From Parietaria judaica (lineage: Eukaryota; Streptophyta; Magnoliopsida; Rosales; Urticaceae), in NCBI GenBank assembly GCA_954871525.1, contig OX940863.1, forward strand, positions 25,308,001-25,372,000: a stretch of DNA of 64,000 nt, read 5' to 3'. The position numbers and the translations under genes are program-made. A model generated the notes under the pieces. That model searched no databases, was not told the DNA's origin, and saw only the letters and a program-made list of their open reading frames with translations. Shown in pieces: positions 23,134-34,213 of the stretch (position 1 is its first letter; each line of letters starts with the position of its first letter).

Positions 23134-23835
23134 TGTTAAGGTCGGATTTGGTCAAATCCACCCTCAACTTTACACTTGTCGTTTTCCAATGAAACGACGG
23201 GGGTGGAGGTTGGCGAGGTGGTGATGGGCCGTCAGCCCATCAAGAGGATGATGGATGGGGGGCAGCCCGAGCTCGTCGATGCTTGTTTGGATGACGAGGC
23301 CCAAGGTCGGGGGGAGGCCCATTAAGGCCTAGTGCATCCCTGGAAGATGCGACAAGAGTGTACGACTCGAGCATTAAATGCTGGGTAGTGCGCTCAGAAG
23401 GTGGCAGGCGACAACGTTAGTGGGAACGAGCCTCCTTGGTTTCAACAGAGGATGCCAGAAGAGGGGACCACGGAATATTTGGAGGGGGGACCATCAGAGG
23501 ATCGTCCATGGGATTCGAGCCTAAGGCGCCAGAACTTCTCTATAAATAGAGGAAAGGACCCCCATTTGAGGGGGTCAGCAGAAATCTGAGAGAAAGCGAT
23601 AGAAGGGTCATCGGATAGAGCTAGCCTTTGAAGCACTTGGATTTGTTCGTCAAAAACATCTCCGAGTTAATCTGTGTGTGTATTCGTTTTTCCTCTCCGA
23701 AGTTCCAAGCTATAAACGGAAGGAACCGAGCCCTCTCGTAATAATAATCAATCAAAGATACTCATCCATTCGTGCAATCTGTGTGTTGGCTTGTGTATTT
23801 TTGTGACTGCAAGGCGGTGCGAATCGCCCTCTACA
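23134..23835 (+). repeat. 3' LTR of the Tat element
   Basis: 702 bp, same length as the 5' LTR with four substitutions, followed by the duplicated ataat. Confidence 0.95.
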
Positions 23836-23840
23836 ATAAT

Positions 23841-24823
23841 CAAATCTAAACCCTTCAACCCTTCAGTTTCTAGAATTTATTATCTTCATTATACTTACAC
23901 ACGTACCATAATACAAGCTGAAAAGCAGTTTGCATGGGATTACCCTATTCGCAAGTCAGCCATGCATGGGTTGACCGAGTCAACGAGAGGCACAAATAGC
24001 AAACTTTGACCAAACTGGGCTATTTTCGGTTGCATAGAGAGCTGTCGTTTCTAAAAAGACGAGAGAAAGCTTCTGAAGAAGATTGTTATTAAAAGCAAAA
24101 GACGTGAGTTATACTCAGTCTTCTCATAACAAACTCTCGTTTGTTATGCCTTTTGAGGTCACTTTTATTTGTCCTAATTCCAGTCTTAATTAAGTGTCAC
24201 TTTTCTCGCTCTCTCTCCTTGAGATTTTTTCTACTCTCTCTCTCTCTATCACCAAAATCTCAGCCTAGCTATGGAGATTCAATAGAGGGTCTTTCAGGTA
24301 CGTTTGTAGACTATTTTATTTGAATTATTCTTCTTGAAAAGATTAGATTATATCAACAATATTAATGGTATTGTTGTAGTTATATATAAAGACTAAGTTA
24401 GAAGAGAGATTAAAATATTCGTTTTGTTGCATAACGAATTTCTTTTCCGTGACGGGTTTCATTCATAATGAATATGAAGGCTCTGATCAACAAGGACTAG
24501 TTCAACAGTGCGATAAGTATTCTTGAGGTGCGAGGTTCGAGCCTAACAAGAGAAATATGAAATATAAAAAACGGTTATTTTGTATTATAAAAATGAAAGT
24601 TTAGATTAGTTCGACGAGAAAAAGTTATTTCTTCGGGTTTAGAAACATATAGGTATAAGCAAGAAGAAACAATGCAAGGCATAGATCCTATTTCTTCATG
24701 CTTCATATTCTTGCTCATAGTAGAAATGTCAAAATATCTAATTTTAAACTTGAATTTAGAGTTAAAAATTAGCTAAACGTGACCAGATCTGCAAAGTAGT
24801 CTAATGCTGAAGTATAAGATATG

Positions 24824-24867
<44 letters not shown>

Positions 24868-25462
24868 CACACAAAATTTTTATGAAAAAATTTCACCAAG
24901 AATTTGAAATCTTAGGAATCATAAATTTGAGACCTAGTATATATATATAATTAACTAGCCATTAACTAAAACTCGAGATCACTTTCCTCTTCTAGCAAAA
25001 AAAAAAAAAAGGTCTTTCAATTTCAAAAGAAGAAGAAAAAAAAGATAGCTATTTTTAGCTATATATTTTATAAATTAACTAACTCATAGAAGCTCTAAAA
25101 TAATAGACATTTCATATTTTTATTGTTATTATTAGTCAGCTCTAATAAAAGATTTTAAATTATCGTTACTTTGAATTAGTATTATCTTTATTTGTTCTAG
25201 AACATATTACTATTATTACGGATTAATTAACTAGTATTATCTTTACTTTCGAATCAATTTATTTAGTAATGAGTTCTAGAAAAACAGACATTGAAGTAAC
25301 CGATTTAATCTGAATTAACGGAGTTTAATTTTACTCATTTTTCCTTATTTTCTCTTAACACCCTCAAAGTCAAAGGCACAAACTTATTATCATTAATAGT
25401 GGAAATATTTAATTTTAATTTTTTTTTAAAACAGCTTGAAAGCCTCAATGAGATAGCCAAAA
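23841..25462. other. Region upstream of the VQ gene
   Basis: AT-rich DNA with a pyrimidine-rich stretch at 24208-24250 and a (TA)n run at 24822-24864. No other gene is seen. The last few hundred bases should hold the VQ gene promoter and leader. A tRNA-like phrase near 24500-24535 (gaggttcgagcct) may be a SINE remnant, but no target duplication was found. Confidence 0.45.
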
Positions 25463-26005
25463 ATGGAGAAAGCAGCAATGCCCCAAGCCACGTCAGCTTG
25501 CAAGCCGTTGACCACCTTCGTCCACACAGACACCAACTCCTTCAGAGAGGTCGTCCAGAGGCTCACGGGCCCACCGGAGCCCAACCCGACAGAGCCAAGC
25601 CCACAAGCGCCGAAGCCAATGGGCCCGAGAAAGCCCAAACTGCACGAGAGAAGGCAGTACATGAGGCCCAAGCTGGAGATAGTGAAGCCCAGCAGCTTGA
25701 GCTTCAGGCCCAACAGCGAGCAAAGCTCTCCCTCGTCCTCAAAGGGCCTCAAGGCAAGCCCACTGGCCACGCCGTCGAGCATAATGTCGAAACTGACCCT
25801 GCAGGAGGAGGCCCACAAGAGAGGAGAGGCCATGGCTCTGAGCTTGGAGGAGGCGTTGGTGAACTTGAGCAACCAAGAGGAGGAAGAGAAGGCCATCAAA
25901 GAGAGGAGATTTTACTTGCACCCTTCACCGAGAGAGAGGATGGGCTACACTAGTGAGCCCGAGTTGCTTGCTTTGTTCCCTTTGGAATCTCCCAACAATA
26001 ATTAA
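25463..26005 (+). CDS. VQ-motif protein
   Basis: An intronless gene of 180 residues. The VQ motif FREVVQRLTG (residues 27-36, FxxxVQxLTG) is intact. The middle is Pro/Ser/Lys-rich. The C-terminus carries RRFYLHPSPRERMGYTSEPE followed by LLALFPLESP, the pattern shared by the MAP-kinase-targeted VQ proteins (AtVQ4/11/13/31/33-like). VQ proteins are nuclear cofactors that bind WRKY transcription factors through this motif, and this subgroup is phosphorylated by MPK3/MPK6 at Ser/Thr-Pro sites. Several SP/TP dipeptides are present. The ATG at 25463 is the first in frame and starts MEKAAMPQATSACKP. Lack of introns is normal for the family. Which member it is cannot be decided without alignment. Confidence 0.9.
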   Translation: MEKAAMPQATSACKPLTTFVHTDTNSFREVVQRLTGPPEPNPTEPSPQAPKPMGPRKPKLHERRQYMRPKLEIVKPSSLSFRPNSEQSSPSSSKGLKASPLATPSSIMSKLTLQEEAHKRGEAMALSLEEALVNLSNQEEEEKAIKERRFYLHPSPRERMGYTSEPELLALFPLESPNNN

Positions 26006-26902
26006 TTTGATCACTTTTTATTTATTTAAACACACTACAATTCAATTGATACTACTCATGTGACAATATGCATATTTGTTTGACTTTGACTTTAGAGAGT
26101 AACGAGCCCTAAATTCTGTCTAGGACACCTTTTTTTTTTGTGTTCTCTAATTTTGCATTTTTTTTTTTTCGATTTTGAAAGTCGACAAGGCTACAATACG
26201 AACATTAGAAAACAAAAGAAAGGAGAGAAAACGACTCGTAATTTTCGTGGAGACTTCACTTGAGATGTAAAAGCGTCGTACCACTAATCTCTTATACCAA
26301 AATATTAGCGGATCTATCGGTCCGATCTCTCTGCTTCTACCACGAAGATCTTAATAATTTTTTTTCTGAAACCGGGAAGTTTTAAAACGGGTAAGGCCAT
26401 GCAAAATACATAGATCACAAACTCTAGTAGATAATTCAGTTCTCCATAAATAGTGGAAAATGAAAAAATTAATAAACGTAAGAAATTTGAAGCCCATGAT
26501 CACCACCCTTTAATCTATTTTCACTTGATATGTACACCATTTGCTAGAAAAGCCGATACACTTTTTTAATTTTGTTCCCCTTAATTAACAAAATTTATGG
26601 CATTTCAAAAACATCAAACAAGTATCATATTCTATAATGGAAAATAACTCTTATCCCTTGAAACCCAAGAAGCTACTTAAAATAACTATTTGTGAAAAGA
26701 GCTTATATTAAAATTAGTCTAAAAACAAAGAATAAAGTTAAGAAAGAAAGAAAGTGAATGGTCACTTATACCACCAATAGAAAATAACTAGTAAGAGCCT
26801 TTTAGACAAACTACTCCCTCTTGCTTTCCCACATCACTGCACAGAGATCAGACAGAAAGTTATCAAGTTTTCACCAATCTATACACAACCCGATCGCCCT
26901 AA
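26006..26902. other. Spacer between convergent genes
   Basis: Holds the 3' flank of the VQ gene (plus) and of the hydrolase gene (minus), which converge here. AT-rich, with no further gene seen. Confidence 0.5.
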
Positions 26903-29900
26903 TCACGACCCGCCCGCCCTCCCCTTCTTCCCGCCACAACATCCTCCTCGGCCACACCACCGCCACTGGAAACACGGAACGCAACAGCAGCATCGGCACT
27001 TTGGGCACTTCAGGCACGAGCATGTCGGGCACGAGCATGTCGGGCACGCGCACGAGCACGTCGGGCATGAGCACGAGCACGTTGGGCACGAGCACGAACA
27101 CTCCGGGCACTTTGGTTGGCACGAGCAGTCTGGGCAGCTCGGCCAGCACGAGCAATCCGGGCACTTCGGGCGGCAGCAGCAGCTGCGGTTAGAGGGAGGT
27201 TGGTGAGCGGAGGTGCAGCGCTTCTGCAAGCAGAGGCTCTGGCGGATCTTCTTGAGGCGAAGCTCGGTAGTGATGCTCTCCATCTCGTGGACGAACCTGC
27301 TGAGGTGGCGGATGTAGTCCGGGTACAGCTCCAGGTTGCAGTGGCCACCGCCTTTGATCCACAATGGCTCGTACGAGTCCTTCGCCATCTTGCATAGCCC
27401 GTCGCCGTGCAGCCAATTTACGACATCGTCGTCTGTGCCCTGTGAATGTCAATTCGGCGCCATAACACAAAATGAGATTAATGTTTACTTTTATTTTAAA
27501 ATGTCGCAAAAATAAAATCTGTTGCAGACTTGGATATCAAAGAACTCTTCCCTAAATAATAAAGTTAAACAATTATACTCGAACGCTTAGAGAGACTAGC
27601 TCAATAAGTCGAGCACATGTATATTTTCCCCGAGAAAATCACAACAACATGAGATCAAATATACTTGTATGCTTAGGTGTTTAAAGATTATAGATTCCGA
27701 AACCGTAACATTTGAAATATTCAGGGAAGAACTTACGTGTATCACCAGCACCGGGCATTTCACCCTCTTGATTTTGTTAATATTCTGCATATATTCATGT
27801 GTCACAACTTTTAGTAATTCTATATAGCAGAGAAAGGTAAAAACGAGAATCAAAATCGACAGTTTGACAGAATAATTACCTTATAAATGTCGAAGCAGAA
27901 CGTGAACTTGACGTGACAAAGCACACGGAGGCCAGAGAGAATGGCACTGTGTAGAACGACGCCCCTTAGCCTCGGCAACTTTGCTGCCAAGTGGAGTGTA
28001 GGCCCACTTCCCACAGACTGCCCATAGAGGATCAAATCTTCCTGGCTTACGCCGTACTGAGTTTGAAGACATTCGTAAACCGCCTCTATATCGGCATATG
28101 TATTCGATTCGCTTGGCTGAATTTCACAAATAGAATACCAACATCAAAACCACTTGAATTACCAGCATCAAAATGGAACGTTCTGGTAAAAAGGCGGTTC
28201 TAAAATTATTCGTAAAAGAAGAAAAAAAAATCTAAAAAAGCTACTCGGCTGAATTTCAGAAATAGAATACCGACATCGAAACCGTTTGAGTTCACTCGTT
28301 ACAGCTATAACTACTAAATCTAGTGTGGAGTGTGTAAAAATGGACCGTTCCGGTCCAAAGACGGTTTTAAAAATACCATTAACGAGAATGATACCAAAAA
28401 GAATACCAATCAACTCGGTTCAGAAATAGAATACTGACATCAAAATCGTTGACATCTCCTTGATAACAACAACAGTTACCAAATCCAGTGCGGAGTGTGT
28501 CAAAACAGTACGTTTCGGTCCAAAGACAGTTTTAAAATTACAGCTAAAAGAATTTAAAAAAATACTAACAAACAGTACAAACTCACGCGCCTAAAAAATA
28601 GAATACTTACATCAAAATCATTGAAATGCTCATTGGTTCCAACTTTCAACGTTAATCACCAAATCCAGTACGGAGTGTGTAAAAACGATATGTTCCGGTC
28701 CAAAGACAGTTTCAAAATTACCATTGAAAGAAGAAGAAACAAACAAAAAAAGCATCAAGATAAAAACCATTGACTAATCTAGTCTAGTTGAATCAAAATA
28801 AATGATGCATTCTCTACTCAAAATACATTTAATTCAAAAAAAAAAAAAACTAACCTGAAATAACAATAAGAGTCAATTTCAGAAAAGAACTGTTTATAAT
28901 TGTCTTATAGTACAATCATTGTATTTATAATGTATAGTCAATTAAATATAGGTGGTCCAATTTCCAACCAGTATCCATATATGCATACCAATAATGTACA
29001 ACAAATAAATAATACATGAATTTAATTATTTATACAAAATGAAGGAAGCTTTACCTTGCCTGTTGAAGCTCCATAGCCAGAGTAATCATACCTGCAAAAA
29101 TAAATTTAAAAATAAATCACATTTCATCATATGATACATACAACAATTTATTCATATAATATAAAAGCACAGAAAAGAAGAGAGTCATGTGAAAATAGAA
29201 TGCACAAAACTCCAAGAACACCAATAAAGCTGTATCTGCAATTCAACAGATATACAAACAAAAAATCAATCACTGTCTTTTTTTTTTCTTCTTAAAATAA
29301 AATGTTTTGAAAGCGGCAAAAATAATACATTTTCATTTTCACTTTAAGCGAAGGGGAAAAAGAGAGAAATTGGAGAAAGGGAAACTTGGAAAATGACTTG
29401 AAAGAACTAACAACTAGGAAAATACACCCACAAACAAGTGTTAAATAAAAGTGAAGATTTTCCAGATCTTTTTCCAATAAAACAAAAATCAGAAGAGAAA
29501 ATAAAAAGATGAAACATCAACACATCAATGCATCATCAAAGCAATCAACTTTCACTTCACCAAACAATCATACTGAAAATCTACCATAAATAAAGTACAC
29601 AACCAAGAGCTAAAAATCCGATCATTGTCCCATTAAGCCCAACAAAATAAATTTAAAAAAATAAAATAAAATACACCAACCTTAGGAGATTAACCCATAA
29701 AAAGCTATAAACCAAATACCCAATACACCCAACAAAATAATAATAATAATAATAAAAAACTGATCCCTAAGATCATTCAATTAAAAGTTCCAACCCAATA
29801 CCCAAAACAAAACAAAAAAACAGACCCCGTGAGATTAACCCATAAAAAATATAACTCAAAATACCCAATAAACCCAACAAAAATTTGAAAATAGATTAAA

Positions 29901-30434
29901 GAAAAAAAGTTTAAAAGTTTTTCTTTTTATTTTATATAAATACACTGACCCCATATGAGATTACCCATTAAAAATTAATTAAAAAAATGAACTTATAAAA
30001 AATAAATAAAAAGACTGATCCCATGAGACTAACTTGAGATTACCCATTAAAAATTATAAAATTATTGAAAAAATAAAAATAATTAAAAAAAAAAAGACTG
30101 ACCCCATGAGATTAACCCTGAGATTGACCTTGAGCTGGACGAAGAGATCGTAGAGTTGACCCAGGTCAGCGGCGTTGCCGTGCGAGTAGAGCAGCGTCAG
30201 GCGAGCGTAGGGGTTTCTCAGGTAAAAAGCCACGATCTTGTTCCCTCTCTTCGTCTCGATGGTCACCACATCCAGCGACGGGTCCTCGATCGACGACGAC
30301 GACGAGGAAGACGGCGTCGCTTTGGAGGACACGACCTTGAGCTTGCCATTGTCGCTCTTGGCGAGCGCGTAGGTCGCCGGCGACGGAGGGAAGAAGGCGA
30401 ACTTCGCGGCCAGGTGAGAGAACATGCACCCCAT
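26903..30434 (-). CDS. ABHD17-type alpha/beta hydrolase with Cys-rich tail
   Basis: Five coding exons, all with GT/AG borders and phases that fit: 30103-30434, 29055-29091, 27880-28116, 27737-27784 and 26903-27439. They give 396 residues. The catalytic triad is visible: Ser157 in GQSVG, Asp222 in GTDDDVV and His251 in GGGH. The oxyanion region is [14 protein letters not shown]17 enzymes remove palmitate from membrane proteins in animals. The plant members are widespread and mostly uncharacterised. The N-terminus MGC could be lipidated. The tail (about residues 304-390) holds some 33 cysteines in CPxCSC-type repeats and could be a palmitoylation cluster that anchors the protein to membranes. 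That is inference. The exon-1 donor and exon-3 acceptor have repeated decayed copies in the introns (see findings). Confidence 0.9.
26930..27190 (-). repeat. Coding minisatellite for the Cys-Pro-Ser tail
   Basis: On the plus strand the repeat reads as variants of cgggcacgagcatgt in units of about 12 to 24 bp. On the coding strand these give C-P-T-C-S-C-type units. The units differ in length but keep the frame. Confidence 0.8.
28117..28730 (-). repeat. Tandem copies of the exon-3 acceptor region (intron 2)
   Basis: The sequence beside the exon-3 acceptor (plus strand ggctgaatttcacaaataga at 28115) recurs as ggctgaatttcagaaataga at about 28248, ggttcagaaatagaatac at about 28418 and a weaker form at about 28590. 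Each is followed by a shared block with ggagtgtgt and ggtccaaagacagtt. Spacing is about 130-180 bp, and copies decay with distance from the exon. Confidence 0.7.
29660..30102 (-). repeat. Tandem copies of the exon-1 donor region (intron 1)
   Basis: The exon-1 end and donor (plus strand gactgaccccatgagattaa at 30096) recurs as gactgatcccatgagactaa (30013), actgaccccatatgagatta (29944) and agaccccgtgagattaaccc (29822). Weaker forms lie near 29757 and 29678. Unit length is roughly 60-120 bp with AT-rich linkers. Confidence 0.68.
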
Positions 30435-30979
30435 GTATGTTTACACCTATGTGTATCTATCTATGTATCTGCACCATGTGGGGGCTTCTGGGTTTGAGGT
30501 GAGCGGTGCATGGAAATCTGGGAGATTTGGGTCTGGTGGGTTCTGGGTTTTGAGCGAGGAGGAGAGATTCGTAATGGGTTTGGAGAGAGGTGATGTGTTT
30601 TTTAGCTAGATTGGTAAAAGGTTGGAGCTTTGAGCTTTCTTTAATGGCGGAGAAGAGAATAGTTGCACTTGCAGAGAGAGAGAGAGAGAGAGAGTTGTTT
30701 TGTTGTTTGTGGGAAGTGTAGTACTGCTGTGTAATGTGAAATAGTGAAGTTCTGTGTGGAGTGTTTGGGTGGGTGGCAAATGCAGAGAGAGATTGGTAAT
30801 GTAAAATATTGGGTTTTGTTTAGGGGTCAATAAGAGGCGTAAGTATCTAATATTGTAAGTTTTATAGTCATATAAAAATTAATTTTCTTTCTCCCAATTA
30901 AAATGTTCAGTATTTATTATTTTATTTTTGTCTAAAATTTTCTTCGGACTCAGTACCAAAAAAAAAAAAGTTTAAATTT
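30435..30979. other. Leader and promoter region of the ABHD17-type gene
   Basis: Upstream flank of the minus-strand gene. It contains a (GA)n run at 30673-30694, which reads as a (CT)n tract in the transcript direction and is common in plant leaders. No separate gene is seen. Confidence 0.5.
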
Positions 30980-30992
30980 CTTTTAAAAATAA

Positions 30993-31168
30993 ACCAAACT
31001 TGTTTAGCTTAATGTTAACATCGCTACTCACCTCTCCAAGAGGTCACGGGCCATTTATATATGTAAACTTTGGCCAATAGTGTCACATGTTCTTACACTG
31101 AATATATCTAGTAATGCGATAGTGCATTGTAACATCGGCCGATGGCGCCAGCCCATTCAAAAAAAAAA
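30993..31168 (+). mobile_element. Intact SINE (reference copy)
   Basis: 176 bp, starting accaaacttgtttagcttaa and ending in an A tail. It is flanked by a perfect 13-bp duplication cttttaaaaataa (30980-30992 and 31169-31181). It shares the ttggccaatagtg and catcggccgatggc blocks with the split copies at 2741 and 6106 and with the nested copy at 5098. Confidence 0.85.
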
Positions 31169-31181
31169 CTTTTAAAAATAA

Positions 31182-31599
31182 GACATTTTTAAAGACTTAA
31201 CGCTGCATTGGATTTTCAGTGAACCAACAGAGAACATAGACGGAATTACAAAAAAAAAAGTAAGTAGTAAACATCGAGAATGTAAAAAAAAATTGAGTTT
31301 ATATATTTTTGGTTATTTTATATTTTTTGTGAGAGGAATAAAAAAATATAAACAAGAGAGAAAAAGAAGAAAGAAAAAAAAAAGTGAGTTTTTATTTTAT
31401 TTTATTTTATTTTATTTTTAGAATGGAGAAGTGAGTTTGAATTATGTTTGGGAGAAGTGAATAAGTTGATTGTCAGAGAGAGTAGTGTACAGCCAAGCAG
31501 CTTAATGCATTGCGATTATGCTACTTTTATTATAGCTCTTTATTTATTTATTCCTGTTAATGTTATTCAACAACTACATACAATCATACATACATGTAT

Positions 31600-31630
<31 letters not shown>

Positions 31631-31704
31631 TTTGCGTAATCTTTCTTTCAATACTCTTCGACTCTCAACTATTTGCATGATAACCCACTGCTCATTCTCA
31701 AACT
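31182..31704. other. Short intergenic stretch with simple repeats
   Basis: AT-rich, with a TTTTA run near 31392-31420 and a (TTTA)n run at about 31596-31634. No gene is seen. Confidence 0.5.
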
Positions 31705-31713
31705 TTGTAATTA

Positions 31714-33114
31714 GGGATAATTACGGCAAATATACCCAACCTTTGGTCAAACTTCCCCCCGTGTACCCAACCTTTAAAATTGGCGGCAAAAATACCCAAC
31801 TTGCGTTGACTGTGACTTTGGCATAAAAACGTTAATTTTTCCGTTAACATCCCTCATGTGGCCGTTAGCGGCAAAAATACCCAACCTTTTTTTTTTTTAA
31901 ACATTTTTTAATTTTTTTAATTTATATATTTTTTACTTGATTAGTGATAATTACTTGAATTTCAAATACATGGAATAACACAAAAGTTAGTCAAAACATC
32001 AATTGATATCTTAATGTGCTTGTATAAGCTATATTTGTTGATAAAAGTCTTATTATTATGAGAAATTTTAAACACAATGTTACGCGTATTTAAGTAATTG
32101 ATTTTTAATAAATTAATAAAAGGATAGTTATATAATTAATTTTTCTTTTTATTAAATAAAGTCAATTTTAGCCCGAGATATTCATCGGAAGTCTGTTTTC
32201 GCGAAATAAAGTGTTTAGATGTTTCCAGAAATATCAAAATACTCAAAAAGTCATTAAGTTTGCAAGAAATAGTCACGGAACACTCCCGAAACCCTTAAAG
32301 TGGGCCAGGAGCACCTCAGGCGGCCCCACAGGCCCCACACGATCCACCACACGTCTCCTGCCCTCCTCGCGTGCCCTCAGAAGGGCTTACGTCAACCTGA
32401 TGACGTAAGCAGAGGCACGGGTGTGAGTTTTCATTGTGTTTCATAGCTTCCTTCGGCACTATTCATATTTCTTAGCAGCGTATTTAAGGGTACAGATTTT
32501 AATGGATCTCAAGGGAGGTCTTTTAGCCAACTATTACTAATCAAGCTTATTGATTATTGATAAAAAAAATTTACTGGTATATATTCTTAAGCCATTTTTT
32601 TTTTCAATACGGAGACATTGATTGAACTACCCATATCCGGATTTGGTTTTCTGGGTATCCGAAAATCACTACCCGTATCCCGATACGGAAATCCAGATAC
32701 CTTTTTTCAAAACCATGTTCAAATTACTTAAAATACTCGTAACATTATGTATAAAATTTCTCATAATAATAAGATTTTTATTACCAAATGTAGGTTATAC
32801 AAGCACATTAAGAAATCAATTGATGTTTTGACTAACTTTTGTGTTATTCCATGTATTTGGAATTCAAGTAATTATCACTAATCAAGTAAAAAAAATATAA
32901 ATTAAAAAAATTAAAAAATGTTTTTTTTTTCAAAAAAAAAAGGTTGGGTATTTTTGCCGCTAACGGCCACATGAGGGATGTTAATGGAAAAATTAACGTT
33001 TTTATGCCAGAGTCACAGTCAACGCAGGTTGGGTATTTTTGCCGCCAATTTTAAAGGTTGGGTACACGGGGGGAAGTTTGACCAAAGGTTGGGTATATTT
33101 GCCGTAATTATCCC
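31714..33114. mobile_element. Mutator-like element with ~360-bp inverted repeats
   Basis: Starts gggataattacggcaaatat and ends with its inverse (taattatccc). A perfect 9-bp target duplication ttgtaatta lies at 31705-31713 and 33115-33123. The two inverted arms (about 31714-32073 and 32755-33114) are nearly identical over long stretches. The middle, about 680 bp, is GC-richer in part and holds no transposase. The long arms and 9-bp duplication define it as a non-autonomous Mutator-like element. Confidence 0.88.
32385..32490 (+). promoter_or_regulatory. as-1-like palindrome and TATA motif inside the MULE
   Basis: A perfect 10-bp palindrome gcttacgtca / tgacgtaagc with a 6-bp spacer (32385-32410) contains two TGACG motifs, the bZIP/TGA-factor site. 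A TATA-like tatttaagg follows at 32481. The arrangement resembles a plant or pararetroviral promoter. No transcript is inferred from sequence alone. Confidence 0.35.
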
Positions 33115-33123
33115 TTGTAATTA

Positions 33124-33681
33124 TATATACTTTTTAATTTTGACTTTTAAAATTACACTTTTTATTTTAAGAAATAATTCAGATACACCCTCAAATCTTT
33201 AATATGCGGTTTGATAGTATCATTTTTATTTTGTTAATTAAAAGCTTAATCCTAAATTCTTAAATTATTTTTCTCCAAAGATCATCGTTCGATACTAGTT
33301 GTTGTCTGGTCACATTTTCACGTTTTTAAGTCAATACAATTCTTTCATTCTTGTTGGGTTGTTCGCTTGTTTTTGTAGTTAAAAATAAATTAGAAGGTAT
33401 GAAAAAAAATTAATTGTTAAATTACAATTATATTGTTCCTTTGAGTGGTGTAAATTTTTTTTTATTAAGCATTGGATATATTACTTTTCATTTTATACGA
33501 TGTTTACGTCAGCCGTTGATTGTTAATTAGACCTTAGTTAATCTTAATACTATGTTTGGGATAGCACAAATTTAGAAAGAAATGACAAAAAATGAATGAA
33601 AAAATAGTAATAGAAAATGACAACTGACTCCTAGAGAAAAAAAAATGGAAAATTAATAAGGATAAAATTCCTTATGAAACA
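33124..33681. other. Short intergenic stretch
   Basis: AT-rich spacer between two Mutator-type elements, with no supported feature. Confidence 0.45.
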
Positions 33682-33690
33682 TTATTTTTA

Positions 33691-34204
33691 AGGTTATTAG
33701 TGACAAATGTACTCAAGTTGTTTGAAAATGTGGTGATATAGCGTCAATTTAAAAAAAAATATGACAAAAAGTACCCAAGTTAATTAATCTTTTTTGGATC
33801 GATATACCTCATTCACTTTTTCGTTAATTTTTTTTACTATTTTCGCCAGTGATTACGTCAACAACACAAATTGAGATGCTATTGAGGAGATGAAATGTGA
33901 ATTTGAGAGAGAATGTAAGAAAGAAAATAAGAATTTACGTCGTTGATGTTCCAAGAATCTGTGTTTACATACACATTTATTTTAATGTTCGTGAGTTTGA
34001 TTGTTTGAGTTTATTTGATTGATTTGTGTTGACTTCATCAATGAAGGAAATAAATAAATAAATAAATAAATAAAACTAATAGAAAATGAGGTGAGGTCTA
34101 TTGATCCGTCAAAAAAGATAAACTTGAATATTTTTGCCATATTTTTTAAATACTCTATACTGTCTATTTCCAAATAATTTTGGTACTTTTGTCGCTAATA
34201 AGTC
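33691..34204. mobile_element. MULE-type MITE (514 bp)
   Basis: Inverted arms of about 110 bp: the left begins aggttattagtgacaaatgt, and the right read in reverse begins gacttattagcgacaaaagt. A perfect 9-bp duplication ttattttta flanks it (33682-33690 and 34205-34213). A (TAAA)n run at 34049-34074 lies inside. No transposase. Confidence 0.8.
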
Positions 34205-34213
34205 TTATTTTTA

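Larger units (their letters stand above)
8324..23835 (+). mobile_element. Ty3/Gypsy LTR retrotransposon, Tat type (15.5 kb)
   Basis: A complete element flanked by the 5-bp duplication ataat (8319-8323 and 23836-23840). Each LTR is 702 bp, starts tgttaag and ends ctaca. In order it holds the 5' LTR, primer-binding site, gag (with a nested solo LTR), protease, RT, RNase H, a second RNase H-like domain, integrase, a tandem-repeat block, an antisense frame, a polypurine tract and the 3' LTR. The integrase-last order makes it Ty3/Gypsy. The extra RNase H domain and the long antisense gypsy-type frame point to the Tat lineage. The element is GC-rich against AT-rich flanks. Several frames carry stop codons, so this copy cannot be autonomous. 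Without the nested LTR it is about 12.8 kb. Confidence 0.93.
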
